From contig PLXJ01000043.1 in NCBI GenBank assembly GCA_003151395.1, positions 1 through 32,487 on the forward strand: a DNA stretch of 32,487 bases, in the 5' to 3' direction. The notes below the pieces were generated by a model, which worked only from the letters and a program-made list of their open reading frames with translations, was not told where the DNA came from and did no database searches. The stretch comes from Actinomycetota bacterium (GTDB lineage: Bacteria; Actinomycetota; Actinomycetes; Nanopelagicales; Nanopelagicaceae). The translations under genes were made by a program, and so were the position numbers. The stretch's first letter is position 1. The number at the start of each line of letters is the position of its first letter. Shown here piece by piece: positions 1 through 7,011 of the stretch.

Positions 1-548
1 GAACCGGAATCGGAGGCGGCCTCGTAAACAATGGCGCGCTCTACCGCGGCGCGTTTGGAGTTGCAGCAGAATTCGGCCATATGCGAGTCGTGCCAAATGG
101 TCACGCATGTGGTTGCGGAAAATTAGGTTGCTTTGAACAATACGCATCCGGTTCCGCGCTACATCGTCACTTGCTCGAAGCGATAGAAAAAGATCCTGCC
201 AGTGGCAATTCGTTATTGGCTCGAGGTGATGGGACTATCGCAGGCATCAAAGGGAATCACATCACGGATGCCGCCCGCGAAGGCGATCCAATTGCAGTTG
301 GAGCGTTCAATACAACTGGAGAGTGGTTGGGTGCTGGGATCGCATCTATTTGCATGATTGTGGATCCCGCGTGCGTCGTAATTGGCGGTGGAGTAATCGA
401 CGCCGGTGAATTACTCATGAAGCCGACACGCGACGCCATCGAAAAATATATGCCGTTTTATGGAAGGCATCCTGCTCCAAAGGTATTGGTTGCAGAACTT
501 GGCAATGATGCAGGACTTGTCGGAGTAGCTGATCTGGCGCGTCGTTAA
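1..548 (+). CDS. ROK-family sugar kinase (glucokinase-like), C-terminal part
   Basis: The reading frame is already open at base 3, so the N-terminal part (ATP-binding segment) lies outside the window. The visible piece starts with a glycine-rich TGIGGGLV segment and runs through AAEFGHM into a CGCGKLGCFEQYASG motif. That cysteine cluster is the ROK-family zinc site, and the preceding E..GH is the ROK signature. The family phosphorylates glucose or related hexoses in the cytoplasm; glucokinase is the commonest actinobacterial member. A later VIGGGV segment and the C-terminal GLVGVADLARR also fit ROK kinases. The true start is not visible; the first internal ATG, at 81, is not the start because conserved residues precede it. 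The stop codon overlaps that of the convergent hydrolase by 4 nt (TTAA). Sugar specificity cannot be read from this fragment. Confidence 0.9.
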   Translation, partial: TGIGGGLVNNGALYRGAFGVAAEFGHMRVVPNGHACGCGKLGCFEQYASGSALHRHLLEAIEKDPASGNSLLARGDGTIAGIKGNHITDAAREGDPIAVGAFNTTGEWLGAGIASICMIVDPACVVIGGGVIDAGELLMKPTRDAIEKYMPFYGRHPAPKVLVAELGNDAGLVGVADLARR

Positions 549-1657
549 ACCGCGGCGCCATCCTCAAAGTCATCGTCGTTGCGCGCCAAACGAATAATGG
601 ATGCAACGACACCGCCAATAAAGAGAAGGACCCCGGGCCAGGGCCCAGTTCCAAAAAAGGTAAAGCCTGTTAGGTATTCCAGGAGCAAATAAGCAGGGCC
701 TCCTATTAAAAAAATGAGTGCGATACGAGCCGACTGATCAACTTGGGGGAGTTTTGGGTCTGGGTGTACAAAGTGTTCTTCACCTCTGCGATCTAATTCA
801 TCCAGATATGTTGTCGGTGCAGACTCATCCAGGGAGAGTTGCGAAACAATTGACTCGAACTCGGCGTTGATCAGTTCGGCTTCATCGCTCTCGTTTGTGT
901 GTTCGAATTGGCCCGTCAAAACATCCTGAATATACTCAACGCTTTCCGCGATTAAATCTTGGAGTTCAAAATCAAGGGCGACATTGTGAAATGATCGTTC
1001 GAAGATGATCTCTCGGATGCTGGGTGAAGAAATATTGTCTATAATGGTGTGGCTACAGTTTGGGTTTACGACATGATCGTTTACTGAGTAACCAATCAAC
1101 ACCGGAAGATCAACAAGATACAAATCGCTTTCGACTTCTCTCCAAAGCGTTCTGACAGAATCTAAAGCCTTTAGCGGAATTCGATCGTATCCATGAATTG
1201 GCGGATTTGGTTGGGCTACATCACTGGTTCCCCCTCTGATCGAAGGAAGGAGATGTTTGAGCAAAGGAAGTAATTGAAAAAATTTTCGTTCATCAAAGAT
1301 TGAGGGATTGAGTAAAAGCAGTCCTTCAATTTCACTCCCACGAATCTGTGCAAGCTTGAGGGCAAGCGCTCCACCAACAGAGAAACCACCGACAAATACT
1401 CGATCGCAATTTTCTTTCAGGGCTAGAAAGGCCGATTCAGCTGAGTCATACCAATCTTTCCAACTACTTTTGTTGAGGTCTTGCCAGTTTGTTCCATGTC
1501 CCGCTATTCGAGGAACGGAAACCGTGTAACCGGCATCGTGAATTCCATGCGCCCATGGAAGGATCGAGGCAGGGGAGCCGGTGAAGCCGTGAAGGAGTAA
1601 AACCCCGGTTTTTCCTCCAGAAAGGTAAAAACTCTCTGAGTTTGCTATGGAAGTCAC
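545..1657 (-). CDS. Alpha/beta hydrolase (carboxylesterase/lipase-like) with C-terminal membrane hairpin
   Basis: 370 residues from a GTG start. The N-terminal part is an alpha/beta hydrolase: oxyanion segment LLLHGFTG (20-27), nucleophile elbow GGFSVGG with Ser93, a candidate acid Asp194 (YSVNDHVV) and catalytic His224 (RSFHNV). This resembles Est30-type carboxylesterases and monoacylglycerol lipases. The final ~60 residues are unusual for that family: two hydrophobic stretches (about 312-330 and 338-358) followed by an acidic DDDFEDG tail, so the enzyme is probably anchored in the membrane. An acidic linker (about 245-295) separates the two parts. The substrate is unknown; an acyl ester or lipid is likely, and the divergent neighbour is an acyltransferase. 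No clear Shine-Dalgarno precedes the GTG. Confidence 0.85.
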   Translation of the reverse strand: MTSIANSESFYLSGGKTGVLLLHGFTGSPASILPWAHGIHDAGYTVSVPRIAGHGTNWQDLNKSSWKDWYDSAESAFLALKENCDRVFVGGFSVGGALALKLAQIRGSEIEGLLLLNPSIFDERKFFQLLPLLKHLLPSIRGGTSDVAQPNPPIHGYDRIPLKALDSVRTLWREVESDLYLVDLPVLIGYSVNDHVVNPNCSHTIIDNISSPSIREIIFERSFHNVALDFELQDLIAESVEYIQDVLTGQFEHTNESDEAELINAEFESIVSQLSLDESAPTTYLDELDRRGEEHFVHPDPKLPQVDQSARIALIFLIGGPAYLLLEYLTGFTFFGTGPWPGVLLFIGGVVASIIRLARNDDDFEDGAAV

Positions 1658-1777
1658 GCTCAGATGGTGTCACAGTGTGGTCATTAACCCCTAAATTAGA
1701 CCCCTGAGCATTCGGGTGGGTCTCCGCCTTTTTGTGGTGGTAACGAAAAAAGTACGAGTGAGAGGACGGGGCGCCTT

Positions 1778-2470
1778 ATGGTTTATACCTTTTTGAAGTC
1801 CTTTCTGACTCCAATTCTGATGGTGCTCTTCCGACCTAAGGTCACGGGTTTGCGTCAGGTACCGAATCTCGGTCCAGTAATCATTGCCTCGAATCATCTT
1901 TCATTTAGTGATTCAATTTTTATGCCGCTTGTAGTTCCGCGCAAAGTTACCTTCATGGCCAAGAGCGAATACTTCACCTCTCCTGGCCTCAAGGGATTTA
2001 TCAAAAAGATCACTTTTCAGGCGCTGGGGCAGGTCCCCGTTGACCGCTCGGGCGGACGCCGCAGCGAGGCCGCGATTCGAACTGGCCTAAACCTCCTAGA
2101 AGAGGGGCATTGCATTGGAATCTATCCAGAGGGCACTCGCTCTCCTGATGGACGTCTCTATAAAGGAAGAACCGGAATTGCTCGCATGGCGATTGACTCG
2201 GGGGCTCCCGTAGTTCCAGTCGCAATGTTTAACACCGCCGAAATTCAACCGACAGGACAGGTTGTTCCCAAAGTCCGACGGGTAGAAATGGTTTTCGGCG
2301 AACCAATGTACTTTGACGGCGATTCAAGTGACCTTACCTATTTACGAAAAGTCACCGATGAGCTCATGCAAGCGATACAGAAAATTTCTGGACAGGTTTA
2401 TGTAGATATGTATGCGTCAGATGCCAAAAACGCGATCGCTACCGAGCAAAAAAAGAATGAGGAGAACTAG
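1778..2470 (+). CDS. plsC: 1-acyl-sn-glycerol-3-phosphate acyltransferase (PlsC/LPLAT family)
   Basis: 230 residues. The LPLAT catalytic motif NHLSFSD places His40 and Asp45 in the HX4D arrangement, and the second family motif YPEGTRS (116-122) binds the glycerol-phosphate substrate. A hydrophobic N-terminus (LKSFLTPILMVLF) suggests membrane association. The family transfers an acyl chain to lysophosphatidic acid to form phosphatidic acid. A GAGAGGA sequence upstream of ATG 1778 serves as a ribosome-binding site with somewhat long spacing. The gene diverges from the hydrolase, and its stop overlaps that of the convergent nuclease gene by 4 nt (CTAG). Actinobacteria carry several paralogues, so the exact acceptor could be another lysolipid. 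Confidence 0.9.
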   Translation: MVYTFLKSFLTPILMVLFRPKVTGLRQVPNLGPVIIASNHLSFSDSIFMPLVVPRKVTFMAKSEYFTSPGLKGFIKKITFQALGQVPVDRSGGRRSEAAIRTGLNLLEEGHCIGIYPEGTRSPDGRLYKGRTGIARMAIDSGAPVVPVAMFNTAEIQPTGQVVPKVRRVEMVFGEPMYFDGDSSDLTYLRKVTDELMQAIQKISGQVYVDMYASDAKNAIATEQKKNEEN

Positions 2471-3141
2471 CCGTTTCCTAGGATGTCGCGTCTGGCGAAG
2501 ACATATTCGCACGTTCCACAGCCATCCTTTGCCGGAGGGCATTCCCCGCGGACCATACGGACTAGATCCGACAGTCTCTCTTGAAGCGCAATTGGGTTGC
2601 GCTGCGCGGGGAACCAGGAGCTATTTACGCGATAGCCAAAGCCTGCCGACAAATTGCCAGATGCTCGGTCAAGTGACCAGGTGTAGAGCCCGATCATTGA
2701 AATCTTCTTCGCGGAATCTTTCTGGGGATTTTCAAGACTAAAGGCATACGCCTCTAGTTGCGGTGCATAGAAAGTACTCTTGTCGTAATCCTTCTTTTGG
2801 AGTTTGCAATCGATTATTCCAAAGGTGCCATCAGCAAATTCAAGCAAAAGGTCGTACTTACCGCGAATAAATAAACCGGAGTCAACTCCGTCAACGATAA
2901 TATTTTGAGAAGCGACCCAACCGCCGTGAGAGTGAACTCGACCTTCGGGCAGAGCAGGATGCATATCCGCAGTCTTGGCCCCAATGAAGTATCGCTCCTG
3001 CATATCGGCAAGATCCCCTATCAGCGGCATTTGCATGGGTGCAGCGACGGAATGGTTGTATTGCAACCACAAGCAGCGGTGACAGTCACCCCATGCATAA
3101 GTGAGATGGCTTGGACTAATTGCGGCGCGAGGTTCGCCCAT
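2467..3141 (-). CDS. PD-(D/E)XK nuclease-superfamily protein, Cas4/RecB-like, with four cysteines
   Basis: 224 residues, ATG preceded by AAAGGTAGG. The centre carries a RecB-type nuclease core: Asp97 (GKYDLLLEF), Asp111-x-Lys113 (GIIDCKL) and Gln128-x3-Tyr132 (QLEAY). Cysteines flank it: C20-x2-C23 near the N-terminus and C201-x6-C208-x2-C211 near the C-terminus. This is the layout of Cas4/AddB-like nucleases, in which such cysteines hold a 4Fe-4S cluster. I therefore read it as an iron-sulfur DNA exonuclease or repair nuclease acting in the cytoplasm. No CRISPR array or other cas gene is present, so a CRISPR role is not supported. The gene is compact and has no helicase domain. Function beyond the superfamily is inference. 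Confidence 0.75.
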   Translation of the reverse strand: MGEPRAAISPSHLTYAWGDCHRCLWLQYNHSVAAPMQMPLIGDLADMQERYFIGAKTADMHPALPEGRVHSHGGWVASQNIIVDGVDSGLFIRGKYDLLLEFADGTFGIIDCKLQKKDYDKSTFYAPQLEAYAFSLENPQKDSAKKISMIGLYTWSLDRASGNLSAGFGYRVNSSWFPAQRNPIALQERLSDLVRMVRGECPPAKDGCGTCEYVFARRDILGNG

Positions 3142-3251
3142 GATGACCTACCTTTCTCGAGCGGGGGAGTTCCCCTATTAGTTAAGGTTTATCTGTAGCC
3201 GAAGTCTGTACCAAAGCGCCGACATTCGCTGTTTACGCCACCCGACCCGCC

Positions 3252-3902
3252 TTAAGAGTGCACGATTGAATTGATGAAAGTAAGTATTCCGAGGCCGATC
3301 ATGACGAAGCCCCCACCGGCTCGAAGCCGTTCTAAACGCCTGGATTCAGATGAGAGCCAAATGCGGATAGTTCCAGCAATGATCCCCCAGGCGCCATCGG
3401 AGATGAAACAAATGGTGCAAAAGATTGCACCCAAAAGTAATAATTGCGAGGTCAGATGACCTTTAGCTCTGTCGGTAAATTGGGGGAGAATCGCGGCGAA
3501 GAAAACCAAACTCTTGGGATTGAGAACCCCGACGAGATACCCCTGCTGGATCGTCTTTTTGATTGATGGTTTCCCACCGCTCACGTTAGTCATGGATTCC
3601 GCATGCTCTCTACTATGGCGTACCGCATCCATCCCGAGGTAAACCAGGTAAAAGGCTCCTAGCCACTGCACGCCGATGTAAAACGGGTGGAATCGCTGAA
3701 GTATCGGCCCAAGTCCCACCGCAACAAGGATCGAAATTGTAAACATTCCAAGGGCATTGCCTAAAACCGTTGCAACCGCTACTGCCCGTCCCCAAGAGAT
3801 GGCTCGTGCAATGGTAAAGAGGACACTCGGCCCCGGCGCCAGGATGATGAGCCAGGCTGCGATCAAGTATTCCCAGAGACGGGAGGGAATGATCAAACTC
3901 AC
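3252..3902 (-). CDS. LysE/RhtB-family amino-acid exporter
   Basis: 216 residues from a GTG start, about six hydrophobic segments. The N-terminal PGPSVLFTIARAISWGR segment is the family hallmark, followed by GNALG and a second PKSLVFFAAILPQF segment typical of RhtB/LysE translocators. The family exports amino acids or small metabolites (lysine, homoserine, threonine, leucine) by proton exchange across the inner membrane. The substrate cannot be predicted. It diverges from the padR-ino1 pair and shares a 122-bp intergenic region with two identical palindromes, so the PadR protein may control it too. There is no Shine-Dalgarno; a TATCCT box ends exactly 6 nt upstream of GTG, suggesting a leaderless mRNA. 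Confidence 0.88.
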   Translation of the reverse strand: MSLIIPSRLWEYLIAAWLIILAPGPSVLFTIARAISWGRAVAVATVLGNALGMFTISILVAVGLGPILQRFHPFYIGVQWLGAFYLVYLGMDAVRHSREHAESMTNVSGGKPSIKKTIQQGYLVGVLNPKSLVFFAAILPQFTDRAKGHLTSQLLLLGAIFCTICFISDGAWGIIAGTIRIWLSSESRRLERLRAGGGFVMIGLGILTFINSIVHS

Positions 3903-3908
3903 TCAGGG

Positions 3909-3914
3909 AGGATA
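3909..3914 (-). promoter_or_regulatory. Candidate -10 box (TATCCT) for a leaderless LysE transcript
   Basis: Read on the minus strand, TATCCT is followed by six bases and then the GTG start at 3902. It fits the actinobacterial TANNNT consensus at leaderless spacing. No convincing -35 is seen. Confidence 0.5.
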
Positions 3915-3947
3915 CTTGAGTTGAGCGCGTCCAAGTAGACAGGTTTG

Positions 3948-3988
3948 TATCGATTCGATAGGTTACGACTCGTTATATCGATTCGATA
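3948..3988. promoter_or_regulatory. Duplicated palindrome, candidate PadR operator
   Basis: TATCGATTCGATA occurs twice, at 3948-3960 and 3976-3988. Each copy is a perfect 6-1-6 palindrome, and their centres are 28 bp apart, close to three helical turns. A further palindrome, AGATC-N5-GATCT, follows at 3988-4002. All lie between the divergent LysE and padR genes, where an autoregulatory PadR dimer would be expected to bind. The sequence shows the repeats; assignment to PadR is inference. Confidence 0.6.
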
Positions 3989-4024
3989 GATCTTAACGAT
4001 CTACTTAGGTGTTGGAGTCCATTG

Positions 4025-4567
4025 ATGCGCTCGCGTAGTGAATCCCTTGAGTTCGCCCTGTTAGGCGTCCTCAGCCAGGGTCCGCTCCACGGGTATGAAC
4101 TTCGCAAGCGGATGACCGCTATTTATGGCCCATTTCGTGCTCTCTCATTTTCCGTCCTCTACCCCCAGCTACACCGGATGCTCGAGGCCGGGGTTATTCA
4201 GGAGAGCCTCTCAACTGAACTAGGTCTTAGTCGACGTTCTCGAATCGTTTATGCAATTACGGATTTTGGAAGAAAACGCTTTGAATCAATCTCATCAAGC
4301 AGTGAGCCAGATAGTTGGGAAGACGAAAGTTTTGAAGTTCGATTCGCATTCTTCGGGCCAACTCCACAGCGCAATCGACTCCAAATTCTTGAAGGGCGGC
4401 ATCACAAGTTAGCAGAGAAGGCGACAATCCTTCGTAGCGAGCTCGAAAAGTCACCTGAAGGACTAGACCGATATTTAGTTGAGTGGCGTCGTCACTCATT
4501 GGAATCTGCCGAACGAGAAATCGCTTGGCTACAAGAAATGATAAACACCGAAAGGAAGTCAACGTGA
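4025..4567 (+). CDS. PadR-family transcriptional regulator
   Basis: 180 residues. The N-terminal winged helix (about residues 8-80) contains the PadR signature [20 protein letters not shown], with the wing in [13 protein letters not shown]. The C-terminal half is helical and charged, as in PadR proteins that dimerise through a C-terminal coiled region. ATG 4025 is chosen over the in-frame TTG at 4022 because GGAG lies 7 nt upstream. The stop overlaps the ino1 GTG start (GTGA), implying translational coupling. A padR-like gene directly before inositol-1-phosphate synthase is also found in mycobacteria (Rv0047c-Rv0046c), so a role in controlling inositol synthesis is plausible. The effector is unknown. 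Confidence 0.88.
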   Translation: MRSRSESLEFALLGVLSQGPLHGYELRKRMTAIYGPFRALSFSVLYPQLHRMLEAGVIQESLSTELGLSRRSRIVYAITDFGRKRFESISSSSEPDSWEDESFEVRFAFFGPTPQRNRLQILEGRHHKLAEKATILRSELEKSPEGLDRYLVEWRRHSLESAEREIAWLQEMINTERKST

Positions 4568-5667
4568 GCAACGAAGGTTTGACTAACAGTAAAGAGATCC
4601 GCGTAGCGATTATCGGCGTAGGTAATTGTGCGAACTCGCTCATCCAAGGCGTTACGTACTACAAGGATGCGGCACCTGGTGTCGAAATCCCTGGGCTAAT
4701 GCATGCAGTTCTTGGTGGCTACCATGTTCGCGATGTAAATTTCGTTGCTGCATTTGATGTGGATACCAAAAAAGTTGGTCTTGATCTTGCAGATGCAATG
4801 TGGGCTTCGGAAAATAACACAATCAAGTTCTGCGATGTCGCTTCAACTGGACTGATCGTTCAGCGCGGTCACACCCTAGATGGTTTGGGTCGCTATTATC
4901 GCGAGACCATCGTCGAATCACCAGCGGAGCCGGTCGACATAGTTGCCGTGCTTAAAGAGCGCAAGGTGGATGTTCTTATTTGCTATTTACCCGTTGGCTC
5001 AGAACATGCAGCCAAGTTCTACGCACAGTGCGCGATTGATGCCGGAGTAGCCTTTGTCAATGCACTCCCAGTATTTATTGCTTCTGACCCAGAATGGGCA
5101 GATAAGTTTACAAAAGCCGGCCTTCCAATCGTTGGAGATGACATTAAGTCACAGGTCGGAGCAACAATTACACATCGCATCATGGCGAAGTTGTTCCAAG
5201 ATCGTGGCGTTCATCTAGACCGCACATATCAGCTCAATGTTGGTGGAAACATGGACTTTAAAAACATGTTGGAGCGCGATCGCCTCGAGTCAAAAAAGAT
5301 TTCAAAGACCCAATCCGTAACTTCGCAACTCGATCACGACATGGGCGCAAATAACGTTCACATCGGACCATCGGATTACATCCCCTGGCTGGACGATCGT
5401 AAATGGGCTTACGTTCGCCTGGAAGGCCGTGCCTTCGGTGACGTCCCGCTTAACTTGGAGTACAAACTCGAAGTTTGGGACTCTCCAAACTCCGCCGGTG
5501 TAATTATTGATGCACTTCGCTGCGCAAAGATTGCTCTCGATCGCAAGATTGGTGGCCCGCTGCTCTCGCCTTCAAGTTACTTCATGAAGTCACCTCCAGT
5601 TCAGTACACAGATGAGGCTGCGCATGAGCGTGTCGAAGAATTCATCACAGGAAAGATTGAGCGTTAG
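4564..5667 (+). CDS. ino1: Inositol-3-phosphate synthase (myo-inositol-1-phosphate synthase)
   Basis: Converts glucose 6-phosphate to inositol phosphate using NAD, the first step towards phosphatidylinositol, mannosides and mycothiol-type thiols in actinobacteria. The GTG at 4564 gives 367 residues, the size of the mycobacterial enzyme, and follows an AAAGGAAG ribosome-binding site. An ATG-led extension further upstream would run back inside padR and is rejected. The Rossmann motif [13 protein letters not shown] is at the N-terminus. The conserved core includes [27 protein letters not shown] and [20 protein letters not shown], with the catalytic lysines in DDIKSQ and LEYKLE. It is translationally coupled to padR and ends at a strong hairpin terminator. 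Confidence 0.97.
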   Translation: MSNEGLTNSKEIRVAIIGVGNCANSLIQGVTYYKDAAPGVEIPGLMHAVLGGYHVRDVNFVAAFDVDTKKVGLDLADAMWASENNTIKFCDVASTGLIVQRGHTLDGLGRYYRETIVESPAEPVDIVAVLKERKVDVLICYLPVGSEHAAKFYAQCAIDAGVAFVNALPVFIASDPEWADKFTKAGLPIVGDDIKSQVGATITHRIMAKLFQDRGVHLDRTYQLNVGGNMDFKNMLERDRLESKKISKTQSVTSQLDHDMGANNVHIGPSDYIPWLDDRKWAYVRLEGRAFGDVPLNLEYKLEVWDSPNSAGVIIDALRCAKIALDRKIGGPLLSPSSYFMKSPPVQYTDEAAHERVEEFITGKIER

Positions 5668-5681
5668 ACCCTCCATCACTC

Positions 5682-5726
5682 AAAAGACCGGCTGTCCGAA
5701 AAGTAATCGGATGGCCGGTCTTTTTT
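5682..5726 (+). terminator. Rho-independent terminator after ino1, probably bidirectional
   Basis: AAAAGACCGGC (5682-5692) pairs with GCCGGTCTTTT (5714-5724), followed by further T residues. TCCGA/TCGGA extends the stem internally. The A-rich left flank makes it usable from the minus strand too, serving the convergent nickel transporter gene that ends at 5738. Confidence 0.9.
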
Positions 5727-5737
5727 AATGCGAATAA

Positions 5738-6931
5738 TTAAATGATCTTAAAACCCACAGTAATTGGACCGGGCTCAATACCGGCAGCCGCATGATCTTC
5801 GTTTTCGCCACGATCTAGTTGTGCGCGATGAGCGTGATCGTGCCATCGATTTTCGATCTTCCCGAATCTCCACACTGTTAATGCGATTCCCCATACCGCT
5901 ACGAACATAATGACTATGATGAAACCGGCCTTATTAATATTGAATGCGAGGGCATAGTTCCAAAACCCGCCAGTTAATTTGAGTTGCTGTGCAAATACCT
6001 GAGCTACTTCAAGGCCGCCTATAAAGAGGGCAACAACGACGGAAAGTCCAGTAATAACTATGTTGTAGTAAACCTTTCGGACCGGTTTAGAAAATGCCCA
6101 TCCGTATGCAAAGTTCATGAAAGAGCCATCAATGGTATCCAGCAGGCTCATGCCTCCGGCAAACAACATCGGAAGTGACAATATTGCCCACCAAGGGAGT
6201 CCCGCGACCACGGAAGAACCGGCAAGAACAAGTAACGCAACTTCCGTAGCAGTGTCAAAACCAAGTCCAAATAAGATTCCGAGTGGATACATCTTCCAAC
6301 TTGCATCGATACGGCGAGCGATCGGCCCAAAGAAGCGCATCATGAAGCCACGCGAATCCAAGTGCTTTTCTAATTCGGCTTCGTTGTACGTACCCTTACG
6401 CATCGCCACAAATACTTTTAGGACCGACCACAAAACTATGAGATTGAGCAAGGCGATCAAAACTAAGAATGCTCCACTCACTGATGTTCCGATCAATCCG
6501 GTGTAGTGATGGAGTTTTGAGTTTTGGTTTTTAACTTGCACTCCGAGTGATTTGATTCCAAAGTTGAGAACGATCGCGAGCGCGGTCACAACCGAGGAGT
6601 GACCAAGGGAAAAGAAGAAGCCAACACCCATGGGGCGCTGGCCCTCTGCCATTAATTTACGGGTTGTGTTATCGATAGCGGAAATGTGGTCAGCATCAAA
6701 GGCATGACGCATTCCAAGAGTCAGGGCCAAGAATCCGGTTCCCCACCCGAACATAGTCCCATCGGCAAGGTGGTAGTGACTTGAGGTAGCAAAGGCCATC
6801 AAAATTAGCCCACCAAAGAGCAGGAAAAAGATCACGCCAAACATGGCCCCAAGACGACGCCGTTCATCGGGGGAGAGGCTGGAGAATGGATTCTTCGACC
6901 TCTTTTTTTGGAGACCCGCCGGAGCGTTCAT
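5738..6931 (-). CDS. Nickel/cobalt permease, NiCoT (HoxN/NixA) family
   Basis: 397 residues, ATG preceded by AGGAGG. Eight or so membrane segments. The NiCoT signature RHAFDADHI (75-83, with H76, D81 and H82) lies in the second membrane helix, and FFFSLGHSSVV (about 105-115) and LGFDTATE are the other family motifs. The family takes up Ni2+ or Co2+ with high affinity and low capacity, for enzymes such as urease, hydrogenase, Ni superoxide dismutase or cobalamin. None of those enzymes is in this window, although the ureohydrolase further along would release urea. A long N-terminal basic segment and a His-containing C-terminal tail are variable in the family. A 27-bp palindrome just upstream suggests metal-responsive repression. 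Confidence 0.93.
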   Translation of the reverse strand: MNAPAGLQKKRSKNPFSSLSPDERRRLGAMFGVIFFLLFGGLILMAFATSSHYHLADGTMFGWGTGFLALTLGMRHAFDADHISAIDNTTRKLMAEGQRPMGVGFFFSLGHSSVVTALAIVLNFGIKSLGVQVKNQNSKLHHYTGLIGTSVSGAFLVLIALLNLIVLWSVLKVFVAMRKGTYNEAELEKHLDSRGFMMRFFGPIARRIDASWKMYPLGILFGLGFDTATEVALLVLAGSSVVAGLPWWAILSLPMLFAGGMSLLDTIDGSFMNFAYGWAFSKPVRKVYYNIVITGLSVVVALFIGGLEVAQVFAQQLKLTGGFWNYALAFNINKAGFIIVIMFVAVWGIALTVWRFGKIENRWHDHAHRAQLDRGENEDHAAAGIEPGPITVGFKII

Positions 6932-6948
6932 GGATTCCTCCTGATCCT

Positions 6949-6981
6949 ACTACTTGCGAATTGTTCGCAAGTAGTAATCTA
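6949..6981 (-). promoter_or_regulatory. 27-bp palindromic operator plus -10 box upstream of the nickel permease
   Basis: ACTACTTGCGAA (6949-6960) and TTCGCAAGTAGT (6964-6975) are perfect inverted 12-bp arms around TTG. On the minus strand a TAGATT -10 candidate (6976-6981) abuts it, so the transcription start would fall inside the palindrome. The core TTGCGA-N5-TCGCAA resembles the Streptomyces Nur (nickel Fur-family) box TTGCAA-N5-TTGCAA. The palindrome is seen; the regulator is inference. Confidence 0.65.
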
Positions 6982-7011
6982 TCGCAATAGAGTGATTTCT
7001 AGCAGGTCCGA

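Noticed and set aside
1698-1723. AGACCC...GGGTCT hairpin followed by a short T run
   Set aside because: It lies between two divergent genes, where a terminator is not expected, and the stem is short with a large loop.
2467-3141. Calling the nuclease Cas4 of a CRISPR system
   Set aside because: No repeats or other cas genes in the window.
4483-4563. Upstream ATG for ino1
   Set aside because: It would overlap padR by about 80 bp; GTG 4564 has a strong ribosome-binding site and gives the mycobacterial length of 367 residues.
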